This document shows positions 51,810 to 59,090 of a stretch of 59,090 bases of DNA, one piece after another (within the stretch, counting starts at the first letter, position 1; the number at the start of each line of letters is the position of its first letter). The notes below the pieces were generated by a model, which had not been told where the DNA came from, did no database searches, and saw only the letters and a program-made list of their open reading frames with translations. The translations under genes were made by a program, and so were the position numbers. Source of the stretch: Corallococcus llansteffanensis (lineage in GTDB: Bacteria; Myxococcota; Myxococcia; Myxococcales; Myxococcaceae). Location of the stretch: contig NZ_RAWB01000004.1 in NCBI RefSeq assembly GCF_003612055.1, forward strand, positions 1 through 59,090, written 5' to 3'.

Positions 51810-51930
51810 TCACGCGCCCGCGCTGTTCCGGTCGTGATGCCCCAACAGGCCTTCCACCCTTCCTCTCCTCCGCTTCGGGCCCAGTTCCGCTGTGCTCCGG
51901 ACACTTGCTCCGTGCCAAGCTCCTCCCGTG

Positions 51931-53439
51931 ATGAACCTGCGCCAGGATCCGGTGGCTTCGCTGTCCGCGTTGTCCTCCGTGCTCGACCTCGCCAATGGGC
52001 TGGAGGGGGAGAAGAGCCTGCTGACCGGCCTGTTCGCGCTGGAGCTGGCTTTGGAAGGCGGCCTGTCCCGGGCTGACGCGCGGTCCGCGTTCTACGTGGG
52101 CCTGCTGCGCCACCTGGGCTGCACCGCCTACGCCGCCGAGGAGTCGCGGCTGGGCAACGACGTGCACCTGCGCCGCAACCTGCTGCGCGGGGATGCGGGC
52201 CGTCCCCAACATGTCGTGCGCTCGGTCCTGGACGCCAATTCCAGCCTGCCCCGCCGCGCCGCCGGACTGGCGCGCCTGCTGACGTCCTCGCGGCGGCTGC
52301 GCTCGGAATGGTTCGCGGAGGCGTGTGGCGCGGCGCGGCTGCTCGCCTCCGGCCTGGGGCTGGACGCGCGGGTCCTCCAGGGACTCGATGAGGTGTACGA
52401 GCGCTGGGACGGCGCGGGCGGCCCCCGACTGCTGGGCGGCACGGACCTGCTCGAAGTCGGTCGCGTCGCGCAGGCGGCGCATGTGGCCGTCGTCTTCTTC
52501 GTCGGCTCGGGCGTGGCCGTGGCGCAGGAAGCCCTGGCGCTGCAAGCCGGGACGACGCTGGACCCGGCGTGGGCGAAGCGGGCCCTGGCCGCGATCGCCT
52601 CGCTCCAGACCTTGTCGGAGGCGCGCATCGAGGCGGCGGAAGCGTGCCTGCTCGAAGTGCCACCCACCCTCGACGCTGCCGCGCTGGCGACGACCTTCGG
52701 GGACTTCGCGGACCTGCAGAGCCCCTTCACCCGCGGACACTCACGGCGCGTGGCGGAGGCGTGCGCCTGCGCCGCGCCCCGCCTGGGCCTGGACGCGGCG
52801 GAGCAGGCCACGCTTCAGCTCGCGGCGTACCTGCATGACCTGGGACACGTGACCCTGCCCACCGGCCTGTGGCTGCAACCCGACTGGTCCCCCTCGGACC
52901 GGGAGACGTCCCGGGCCCATGCCCACGCCACCGAGCAGCTGCTCACCGCCACGCCCATGCTGCGGGACGCGGCGCGGCTCGCGGGCGCGCATCACGAGCG
53001 ACTGGATGGCGGAGGCTATCCCCGGGGCCTCGCGCCCGCGGGCCTGTCCCGCGCCGCGCGACTGCTCGCGGTGGCCGACGTCTGGGTCGCGCTCCAGGAG
53101 GAGCGGCCCCACCGTCCCGCGCGCGCCGTGGCCCTGGCGAAGCAGGTCCTGGAGGTCGAGGTGAAGGCGGGCCGGCTTGATGCGGATTGCGTCGCGGTGC
53201 TGGCCGGGACGAAGGAGCTCCGGCGCGCCCCCGAGCCCGGCCCCACGTCCGCGCTGACGCCTCGTGAGGTGGACGTGCTGCGCCTGCTGGCGGGCGGAGC
53301 GACGAACAAGGAGATCGCCGGGAAGCTCGGGGTGTCGGACCGCACGGTGCAGCACCACACCATCCACATCTACGAAAAGCTGGGCGTGAGCACCCGCGCG
53401 GGCGCCTCACTGGTGGCCGCGCGCGCCGGCATCGTGTGA
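51931..53439 (+). CDS. Tandem HD-GYP domain protein with LuxR-type DNA-binding domain
   Basis: This cytoplasmic protein of 502 residues has two HD-GYP-like halves. The C-terminal half is intact: His302-Asp303 in YLHDLGHV, HHERLDGGGYPRGL with Gly362-Tyr-Pro. HD-GYP enzymes hydrolyse cyclic di-GMP or cyclic GMP-AMP. The N-terminal half looks like a worn copy: LLRHLGCT where HD is expected and YERWDGAGGPRLLGG where HHERxDGxGYP is expected. A LuxR helix-turn-helix closes the protein at about 440-500 (LTPREVDVLRLLAGGATNKE, KLGVSDRTVQHH). A fusion of second-messenger hydrolase and transcription factor suggests that nucleotide binding or turnover controls DNA binding. There is no receiver domain. 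The target genes are unknown. ATG at 51931 begins the first half. Confidence 0.9.
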   Translation: MNLRQDPVASLSALSSVLDLANGLEGEKSLLTGLFALELALEGGLSRADARSAFYVGLLRHLGCTAYAAEESRLGNDVHLRRNLLRGDAGRPQHVVRSVLDANSSLPRRAAGLARLLTSSRRLRSEWFAEACGAARLLASGLGLDARVLQGLDEVYERWDGAGGPRLLGGTDLLEVGRVAQAAHVAVVFFVGSGVAVAQEALALQAGTTLDPAWAKRALAAIASLQTLSEARIEAAEACLLEVPPTLDAAALATTFGDFADLQSPFTRGHSRRVAEACACAAPRLGLDAAEQATLQLAAYLHDLGHVTLPTGLWLQPDWSPSDRETSRAHAHATEQLLTATPMLRDAARLAGAHHERLDGGGYPRGLAPAGLSRAARLLAVADVWVALQEERPHRPARAVALAKQVLEVEVKAGRLDADCVAVLAGTKELRRAPEPGPTSALTPREVDVLRLLAGGATNKEIAGKLGVSDRTVQHHTIHIYEKLGVSTRAGASLVAARAGIV

Positions 53440-53490
53440 TCCGCCATCTGGCCGATGTGGGGCTGGGCACCGCATGGTGCATTGGGCCCC

Positions 53491-54456
53491 ATGAACAAGC
53501 CCTTCCCCGTCGTCCCCTTGCTCAGCACCCTGGCCGCGCTCGTCCTGTTGCAGGGTTGCGCCGCCGCGACCGCGTGCCGGACCCGGCCCTCCACGTCCCC
53601 CGGCTTCGAACGGACCGCCTCCGACGGCATGTGCCTGAGCAGCGTCCGGTGGGAGCCCCCGAAGCCGCCCGTGCGTGGCGTGGTGGTCCTCATCCACGGC
53701 CTGCGGGACTACTCCGACCGCTACGGCCGGCTCGCGCAAGCGCTTCAGGCCCAGGGCTTCGCCGTCGTCGCGCAGGACCACCGGGGCCACGGCCATTCCG
53801 GCGGTGACCGCCAGCGCATGGAGTCGATGCAGCAACTCGTGGATGACGTGGACGGCGTCGTCCAGGAGGCCCGCGCGCGACACCCAGGCGTGCCGGTGAT
53901 GGTCTTCGGCCACAGCATGGGCGGGCTCATCGCCACGCACTACGTGCTCCAGCACGCCTCCGAGGTGTCCGGGCTCATCTTGAGCGGCGCGGGCATCGTG
54001 CTGCCGCCGGGGGTGTCTGGCTTCGACACGCGCCTGGCGAAGATCTTCGGCACGATCCTCCCGGGGCTGCCCGCGCAGGACCTGGACAGTCAGATGTTCC
54101 TGCACGACGGTCCGGAGAAGGAGCAGTTCCTCGCCGATCCGCTCATCACCCACGAGAAGCTGCCCGCGCGTTCCGCCAAGGCGCTCATCGCTGGCATTGA
54201 AGCGCTGGATGGGAAGTTCCAGGACCTGAAGCTCCCACTGCTGGTGGTGCATGGCGGCGAGGACGTCATCACCTCCATCGATGGCAGCCGAGCCCTGGTG
54301 GCGCAGGCCACGAGCCCCGACAAGCGACTCATCATCTACGAGGGCCAGCGCCATGACCTCGCGCACGAGCCCGATGCGGCGAAGGTCGTCGGAGACATCG
54401 TGGGCTGGGTCGAAGCCCACGTCCCTCCAAGCGCCGCCGCGACCTCCGTTCCCTGA
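53491..54456 (+). CDS. Lipoprotein alpha/beta hydrolase, monoacylglycerol-lipase-like
   Basis: This protein of 321 residues has a lipoprotein signal peptide (PLLSTLAALVLLQGC) and an alpha/beta-hydrolase domain. VVVLIHGLRDYSDRY and QDHRGHGHSGG are the opening motifs of monoglyceride lipases. The nucleophile is Ser142 in FGHSMGG, the acid probably the Asp of HGGEDVITS and the base the His of QRHDLAHEP. Such enzymes release fatty acids from monoacylglycerols or lysolipids; anchoring in the envelope would suit prey lipids, an inference. The ATG at 53491 gives a normal signal peptide; a longer frame begins at 53455. It lies 51 bases after the HD-GYP gene and may be part of its transcription unit. 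Confidence 0.88.
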   Translation: MNKPFPVVPLLSTLAALVLLQGCAAATACRTRPSTSPGFERTASDGMCLSSVRWEPPKPPVRGVVVLIHGLRDYSDRYGRLAQALQAQGFAVVAQDHRGHGHSGGDRQRMESMQQLVDDVDGVVQEARARHPGVPVMVFGHSMGGLIATHYVLQHASEVSGLILSGAGIVLPPGVSGFDTRLAKIFGTILPGLPAQDLDSQMFLHDGPEKEQFLADPLITHEKLPARSAKALIAGIEALDGKFQDLKLPLLVVHGGEDVITSIDGSRALVAQATSPDKRLIIYEGQRHDLAHEPDAAKVVGDIVGWVEAHVPPSAAATSVP

Positions 54457-54611
54457 CGCCAGGGCGTCCCTCGCGGCGAGTTCAACCCAGCCAGGAGGCA
54501 ACTCACGCCGGAGCACGGCGACAATCCAATGGGTTGCCTCGATTTGGGGCAGGTCCTGGAGCCAATGTAAGTCTGATTTTTCTCGAATCCTGTTGAAGGG
54601 GGCCTGGCCGG

Positions 54612-56156
54612 ATGAAGATTCAATCGAAGGCGCCACTGCCGGAGCCTCGCAAGGCGCTCGCGGCAGGCGAGCCGGCTCCGGCGAAGAGTCCCGGAGCGGC
54701 CCCCGCGGAGACGTCCGGTGCGACGGCACGCAAGGCGGGCTTCTCTCAGGACAGTGAGTTCAGCCGCAAACAGCCCGACGTGGCATCCACGTTCCGGCGG
54801 GAGTTTGGCGCGCTGGCTTCGGACAAGCAGCAGTTCCACGACACGATGCGGACCGTGTACGGCGAGGGCTACAACGCCATCCAGGCTGAACAGTTCCGGC
54901 AGAAGGCCCAGGGAGGCGACTTCGGCTGGCTTCCCAAGGTCAAGCTCGTGCCTCCCGAGACGTTGGAGGGGGCCTGCGGCGCCTATGACGCCGCTTCGGG
55001 GACGGTGCTGATCAACGATTCGCTGGACCCCACCCTGGCCGCCTCCACCTTCGTGGAGGAAGCGGGCCACCACCTGGACACGAAGCTCAACACCCAGGAC
55101 ACGGTCGGTGACGAAGGGGAGCTGTTCCGCCGCGTGCTCTCCGGCGAGAAGCTGTCGCCCGGACAGGTGTCGGAGCTCCGCGCGGAGAACGACAAGGGCA
55201 CGCTCCAGATTGACGGCAAGGCCACGGAGGTCGAGTTCCGCAAGAAGGGCCTCTTCAAGCGCGCCGCCAACTTCCTCGGCGGTACGGCGAAGGCGGTGGG
55301 CAACGCCTTCAAGGACGCAGGGGAGTTCGTGGGCGGGCTGGTCGACGGCGGGGCCAAGGCCGTGGGCAAGGCGGCCACGGCGGTCTGGAAGGGGGTGCAG
55401 ACGATGGCCCCCCGCGTGGGTGACGCGACGCGCAGTCTCCTGACAGGCGTGAAGAGCACCCTGGTGGGGCAGGCGCGCAACCTTTCGGAAGGCGTTGGCA
55501 CCTTCTTTGGCGGCGTGGGCAAGCTCTTCCAGGGCAAGGGCGGTGAGGGCCTCAAGCAGATGGGGCTGGGACTGGTGAAGGTGTTCGTGCAGTCACCCGT
55601 CGACGTCCTGTTGATGTCGGGGGGACGCACCATCAGCGCGGTGCAGACCCTGATTGGCGTGGAGCCGCTGGGCCGCAAGCCCACCGCGGAGGAGATCGCC
55701 ACCCTCCGCCAAGTCTACGGGGACAGCATCGACTACTCCGCCATGCGCATCAAGGAAGGCAAGGCCGGGCTGTTCAGCGGAACCCAACGTGCCTTCACCC
55801 ACGGCGACACCATCTACATCCCGCCGGAGGACATGCCGATGACGTCGGACCTCCTGGTGCACGAGTCGGCGCACGTCTGGCAACACCAGAACGGCGGGAC
55901 GGACTACATGAGCGAGGCGCTCTGGGCCCAGCACTTTGGTGCAGCCTACGAGTTCGCGGGCGCGTTGGACGCGGGCAAGACCTGGAGCGAGCTGGATCCG
56001 GAGCAGCAGGGACAATTCCTGTCGGAAGCCCAGCGCCTGGGCTACTTCAACGAGCCCGCCGGAGCCCGTCCCTTCATCGCCGAGAATGGCACGGACTACA
56101 CGGCCGTCCTGGTCGATGCGCTCGCGCAGGTGCGGGCCGGCAAGGGAGCCCCCTAG
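54612..56156 (+). CDS. Two-module protein with C-terminal HExxH (DUF4157/eCIS-core-like)
   Basis: This protein of 514 residues has a Pro/Ala-rich N-terminus and no signal peptide. Around residues 120-215 is a region containing STFVEEAGHHLDTKLN, with E-E-x-G-H-H-L-D that could form a metal site. A glycine-rich middle with repeated G-x-x-K-A-V segments (KAVGNAFKDAGEFVGG) follows. The C-terminal domain has the zinc motif HESAHVWQHQ with His417 and His421, then GGTDYMSEALWA. HESAHxWQHQ is found in proteins related to contractile-injection-system and polymorphic-toxin loci, where it is usually a cleavage or core domain. The 156-base gap before it includes GGGGG near its ATG. Small lipoprotein and ATLF-like genes follow and may be related. 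Confidence 0.72.
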   Translation: MKIQSKAPLPEPRKALAAGEPAPAKSPGAAPAETSGATARKAGFSQDSEFSRKQPDVASTFRREFGALASDKQQFHDTMRTVYGEGYNAIQAEQFRQKAQGGDFGWLPKVKLVPPETLEGACGAYDAASGTVLINDSLDPTLAASTFVEEAGHHLDTKLNTQDTVGDEGELFRRVLSGEKLSPGQVSELRAENDKGTLQIDGKATEVEFRKKGLFKRAANFLGGTAKAVGNAFKDAGEFVGGLVDGGAKAVGKAATAVWKGVQTMAPRVGDATRSLLTGVKSTLVGQARNLSEGVGTFFGGVGKLFQGKGGEGLKQMGLGLVKVFVQSPVDVLLMSGGRTISAVQTLIGVEPLGRKPTAEEIATLRQVYGDSIDYSAMRIKEGKAGLFSGTQRAFTHGDTIYIPPEDMPMTSDLLVHESAHVWQHQNGGTDYMSEALWAQHFGAAYEFAGALDAGKTWSELDPEQQGQFLSEAQRLGYFNEPAGARPFIAENGTDYTAVLVDALAQVRAGKGAP

Positions 56157-56159
56157 CCC

Positions 56160-56579
56160 ATGAAGTCGCCGCGCTTCGCCAGCCCGCTGTCAGCCTCCGT
56201 CCTGCTGCTGCTGCTGTTGCTGCTCTGCGCCTGCCGCCCGCGCATCCAGGTGATGCTGGTGGCGGACGCGGCGCGGCTTCCAGCCCCTCACTTCGAGGTG
56301 GAGGATCCCGAGCACCCCGACCGCCCCCGCTACGACACCGTCAAGGTGATGGACAGGTCCGGGGGGCTGCTCTGGCACCTGCGGGCCGCGCCGTTTGGCG
56401 ACAGCAACAGCGTCCGAGCCCTCACCTACGGAGAGACCCCCGGAGGCTTTGAGGTGGTGGAGGGCCCCCAGGCGCTCCAGCCAGGAGGGCGCTACGCGCT
56501 CTTCGTCATCGGTGGAAATCGGGGCTCCCTCCACTTCGACGTGGACGCGGAAGGCCACGTCGTCGCCGTTCCACCGTGA
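56160..56579 (+). CDS. Small lipoprotein of unknown function
   Basis: This protein of 139 residues starts three bases after the stop of the previous gene. The signal peptide has a run of leucines and a lipobox ending LLCAC. The mature part has strands such as YDTVKVMDRSG, LLWHLRAAPFG, YALFVIGGNRGSLHFDV; I recognise no domain. The close spacing to the HExxH gene suggests coexpression, and a role next to that protein or the following metallopeptidase is possible, but not shown. The stop is 36 bases before the ATLF-like gene. Confidence 0.75.
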   Translation: MKSPRFASPLSASVLLLLLLLLCACRPRIQVMLVADAARLPAPHFEVEDPEHPDRPRYDTVKVMDRSGGLLWHLRAAPFGDSNSVRALTYGETPGGFEVVEGPQALQPGGRYALFVIGGNRGSLHFDVDAEGHVVAVPP

Positions 56580-56615
56580 CGGCGGCCCGGGTCTGACTCA
56601 GGCGATGATGGGGTC

Positions 56616-57392
56616 ATGCAACCGGAGCACTACGAAACCCTGGATGGCTCGACGCCAGACGTCACCCCGCTGGCGGCGGAGGTGGGACGCCAGCAGCCGC
56701 TGAGCGCCTTCACCCTCCTGGCGGGAGGTGACGTCTTCGAGGCGCGCGGCGGCCGCCCTCCCTCCGAGGGACCCGCCCGGGCCCGCGCCTATGTGAAGGC
56801 CCGCCTGGAGTTCAAGACGTACGGCGCCCCCGCCGCGCAGGTGCAGCGGGTGCAGGAGGAAATCGCGCGGCAGCTCTCCGGCAACCTCCAGCTCATCGCC
56901 CGGCTGGAGGCCGCCCGGCCCCTCCTGCTCGAGCTGATTCCGCCCGGCCAATCCCTGGCGAAGTATGGCTATCCCAAGGCGGTGTCACCGAGGGCCGCGG
57001 GGCTGTTCTGGGACCACCCGGATTGGCCCCGGGCACGCATCGCGCTGCGGCAGGACCAGTTGGAGTCGGAGCAGTACCTTGTCTTCCACGAGATGGCGCA
57101 CGCCATCCAGGGGCTGGCCTTCACCCGGGAGGAAAGCGAACTCATCTACCGCACCGTGCTGCGCACCTACCGCAGCCGCGCGGCGGTCGACGAGGTGTTC
57201 GCCATCTACAGCGAGCGGGAGTTCGTCACCGGCGTATCCGCCCATGACCTGCGCGCCCCCGGCGTGTATGGCATGGCCCGCCAACGGTGGAACGAGGAGC
57301 ACCTGTTCACCCGCTTCGTGCGCAACCTCTACTTCCCCTACAAGCCGCTTGCCGGCGGCAACGCCGGAACGGCCCCCTCCAGCTTCGGATGA
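56616..57392 (+). CDS. ATLF-like zinc metallopeptidase
   Basis: This protein of 258 residues has a short helical N-terminal part and a catalytic part. The zinc motif is HEMAHAIQG with His158 and His162 around Glu159; the third ligand is probably Glu193 in DEVFAIYSE. The same H-E-x-A-H-A-I pattern with an E-x-F-A about 30-40 residues later is found in the metallopeptidase at 40264-41358 and resembles the anthrax lethal factor type. No signal peptide is present. The start at 56616 is the only ATG near the conserved region. It follows a lipoprotein gene and a gene with another HExxH domain, so the three may form one unit. Its substrate is unknown. Confidence 0.82.
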   Translation: MQPEHYETLDGSTPDVTPLAAEVGRQQPLSAFTLLAGGDVFEARGGRPPSEGPARARAYVKARLEFKTYGAPAAQVQRVQEEIARQLSGNLQLIARLEAARPLLLELIPPGQSLAKYGYPKAVSPRAAGLFWDHPDWPRARIALRQDQLESEQYLVFHEMAHAIQGLAFTREESELIYRTVLRTYRSRAAVDEVFAIYSEREFVTGVSAHDLRAPGVYGMARQRWNEEHLFTRFVRNLYFPYKPLAGGNAGTAPSSFG

Positions 57393-57444
57393 GGCCGTGG
57401 CGGTTCAGAGATCGCGGAATGGGTACATTGGCGCTGCCAGCCTG

Positions 57445-57522
57445 AAGCCCGGGTCCTGCATGGCGCGGTCCTGGACGCCTCCCTGGGCCTTGCTCCCTGG
57501 GCCTTGGTGCCCACCCGGGCTT
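57445..57522. repeat. Inverted repeat flanking a direct repeat, between convergent genes
   Basis: AAGCCCGGGT (57445-57454) and ACCCGGGCTT (57513-57522) are exact inverse copies, 58 bases apart. Between them CCCTGGGCCTTG occurs twice, at 57481-57492 and 57496-57507. It may serve as a termination structure for the two convergent genes. Nothing else is seen between them. Confidence 0.35.
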
Positions 57523-57580
57523 GCTGACCGGCCGCGCGAGCACCTCGCGGGGTGATTCCCTGAAGGAGTAGCAGGGAGCG

Positions 57581-58552
57581 CTAGGACGTCTGTGCAAAAG
57601 CCTCTTGCACGAGGGGCCCGGCTTGCTCGCGGATGTGCGTGGACAATCGCTCATCACTCCCGGCATCCAATGACTGACACGCCAGCGGAAACGCCAACTC
57701 CAGGTCCACCCGGACGTCCAGCTCCACCTCACCCAGCACGGCCTCCCGGCTGCCGCGCCCGCACTTCGACACCGCGCTGGCGATCCGGGCGGGATTCACC
57801 AGGCGCGAGGCCCACTCCACCAGCTGCGCGAACGAGAGGTGCTGCTGGGCGTCCCAGGCCGTGCTCTCATCGAAGCGGGCCTCGTTGAACTCCTCGATCT
57901 TCCGCTTGAAGGCGACGCGCTGGCCGGGCGCCACCTCCTGCTCGTTCTTGATGACCAGCCCCTCGGCCCAGTTGTCGGGGAGGGGAGGCAGGCCCAGCAG
58001 GGAGGGAAGGCGGGTGGGCGCGCGGGTGGGCGCGGCCTCCATCTGTGCCCGCGTTCCCCGCACCACGAGCGGCGGGGTCAGCACCCCCGCGGCGCGCGCG
58101 GCGGCTTCCACCTCCCGGTGGGAGAGCATCACGCCCTCGTCCTCGTCCGAACGGGCCACCAGCACGTCGAACAGCACCCAGCGCAGCTCCGGCGCGTACC
58201 AGATGCCCGTCTGCACCGGCATCATCCCCGGCACCGCGGGCACGTCCGGGTGTGGATACCGGCCGCCCAGCAGCTCGCCGTAGAGATAGACGCGCGCGTC
58301 GGACCTTCCCAGCGCGTGGACCACGGCGCGGGCCGCGTCGCTCAAGGACAGACGCAGCAACTGCCAGCCGAAGAAGGAGTCCCCGTCCTCCAGCCACGCC
58401 TTGCGCTTGCCAAAGTGGACCTGCCCATCCTGCACCCCGATGACGAGCTGCGCGCCGTGGAGCTTCTCCAGTGCGACCCAGGTCCCCGATGGCGAGGGCT
58501 GTCCCCGCGCGTCACCCGCCGCGGCCATCTTCAAGAAGGGACGAAAGCGCAT
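57581..58552 (-). CDS. Rnl2-type RNA ligase family protein
   Basis: This protein of 323 residues has the nucleotidyltransferase motifs of RNA ligases in order. Motif I is EKLHGAQ with Lys30 the predicted AMP-accepting residue; motif III is YLYGELLGG with Glu93; motif IV is EGLVIKNE at 197-204; motif V is FKRKIEEF with Lys216 and Lys218. Such enzymes join 5'-phosphate and 3'-hydroxyl RNA ends using ATP, often in RNA repair. The C-terminal 90 residues (EVELDVRVDLELAF) are a poorly conserved helical region. It is convergent with the ATLF-like gene and 69 bases from the upstream envelope-protein gene. No partner kinase or phosphatase is nearby, so its role is open. Confidence 0.87.
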   Translation of the reverse strand: MRFRPFLKMAAAGDARGQPSPSGTWVALEKLHGAQLVIGVQDGQVHFGKRKAWLEDGDSFFGWQLLRLSLSDAARAVVHALGRSDARVYLYGELLGGRYPHPDVPAVPGMMPVQTGIWYAPELRWVLFDVLVARSDEDEGVMLSHREVEAAARAAGVLTPPLVVRGTRAQMEAAPTRAPTRLPSLLGLPPLPDNWAEGLVIKNEQEVAPGQRVAFKRKIEEFNEARFDESTAWDAQQHLSFAQLVEWASRLVNPARIASAVSKCGRGSREAVLGEVELDVRVDLELAFPLACQSLDAGSDERLSTHIREQAGPLVQEAFAQTS

Positions 58553-58621
58553 GTCCCCAGTCTCCGCCCAAATCCTCCAGGTTCAAACCCCAGGGGGACC
58601 GCATCTGGCTGACCCATCCTG

Positions 58622-59090
58622 TCAGTCGTGGTACCAGCTCGCCACGTCGATGCTGAGCCCCACCACGGTGGTGTCGTCCTCGTGGGGGAGCGCGTCGCCC
58701 CCCAGCTTGAGCGTCCAGGTGTGCTGCACGAAGGCCTTCACCCATTTGTAGCCGACCTTCGCCGTCACCGCCGGCTCCGCGAAGAGCCACACGGGATCCG
58801 TCACCCGGTCGTCCACGAGGAACTCCCGCTCACGTTCCGGCTCCGTGTAGCCCTCCACGTCCAGTGAGACATACTTCACGGCGGACAGGCGCATGGAGCC
58901 GCCCACCTCGAAGTACGGCGTGACGTAGCCCAGGTTCGGCTGCACGAACGCGCGCACGCCACGAGCCGTGAAGCCGACGTCCCGGAGGGCACCGCCTCCC
59001 GCGTCGAGCTGATCACGGGCCTTGGAGCGCCCATAGCCCACGCCACCGTAGGCTTCCCACACCCCGTTCTCCAGGAAGCTGCCGTAGAGG
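58622..59090 (-). CDS. C-terminal part of a beta-rich envelope protein, 5' end outside the window
   Basis: The frame is open to the right edge, so only the last 156 residues or so are seen. They alternate aromatic and polar residues in strands (WEAYGGVGYGRSKARDQL, FVQPNLGYVTPYFEVGGSM, AFVQHTWTLKLGG) and end in SIDVASWYHD. The pattern suits an outer-membrane beta barrel or an envelope lipoprotein of the type common in myxobacteria. The stop precedes the RNA ligase gene by 69 bases on the same strand. The family cannot be named from this part. Confidence 0.7.
   Translation of the reverse strand, partial: LYGSFLENGVWEAYGGVGYGRSKARDQLDAGGGALRDVGFTARGVRAFVQPNLGYVTPYFEVGGSMRLSAVKYVSLDVEGYTEPEREREFLVDDRVTDPVWLFAEPAVTAKVGYKWVKAFVQHTWTLKLGGDALPHEDDTTVVGLSIDVASWYHD

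Overview
The window reads as chromosomal DNA of a myxobacterium of the Corallococcus/Myxococcus type. This is an inference from the very high GC content, the density of multidomain sensor kinases, the many predicted lipoproteins and large secreted repeat proteins, and the mixture of HD-GYP, RsbQ-like and metallopeptidase genes. No rRNA gene, intact insertion sequence, prophage or CRISPR array was seen. One tRNA gene, tRNA-Arg(CCT), is present.

Layout. 1-7.7 kb: an S53 (sedolisin) peptidase open at the left edge, a metallo-beta-lactamase-fold hydrolase plus sulfotransferase operon, a DUF2254 membrane protein and a GH15 glucoamylase-like enzyme. 7.9-19.3 kb: a signalling block with an RsbQ-like alpha/beta hydrolase coupled to a PAS hybrid kinase, a REC-PAS-GAF-kinase-REC hybrid, two bacteriophytochrome-type kinases around an Rcp1-like response regulator, the tRNA, and a triple-PAS kinase. 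19.3-22.5 kb: a CocE-like hydrolase with a long C-terminal extension and a divergent TetR regulator. 22.6-26.2 kb: small lipoproteins, a low-GC PIN-like gene, a decayed VRR-NUC gene, and a lipoprotein HNH-like toxin with an SMI1/KNR4 immunity gene. 26.4-30.9 kb: a pentameric ligand-gated ion channel followed after 10 nt by a PsiD-like phosphatidylserine-decarboxylase-family enzyme, then an FAD monooxygenase and a GntR-TetR fusion regulator. 30.9-40 kb: large secreted proteins (HYR and kelch repeats) and two exported proteins of unknown role. 40.2-45.5 kb: an anthrax-lethal-factor-like metallopeptidase with a small partner gene, a TetR/TetX-like monooxygenase pair with paired operators, and a subtilisin-family protease.

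45.7-51.6 kb: three minus-strand genes joined by ATGA overlaps (unknown protein, Tdp1-type phospholipase D, SNF2-like helicase). They are visibly less GC-rich than their flanks and look like a defence or nucleic-acid-processing module that I cannot assign to a named system. 51.9-59.1 kb: a tandem HD-GYP/LuxR regulator, a lipoprotein monoacylglycerol-lipase-like hydrolase, a cluster of HExxH metallopeptidase-like proteins, an Rnl2-type RNA ligase and the end of a beta-rich envelope protein open at the right edge.

The strongest candidates for undescribed biology are the channel plus decarboxylase pair (a possible amine-making and amine-sensing unit), the helicase/Tdp1 operon, and the lipoprotein toxin/immunity pair whose possible start codon lies in a perfect hairpin. 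Positions, lengths and motif coordinates were worked out by hand; family assignments rest on recognising motifs by eye, with no database search.
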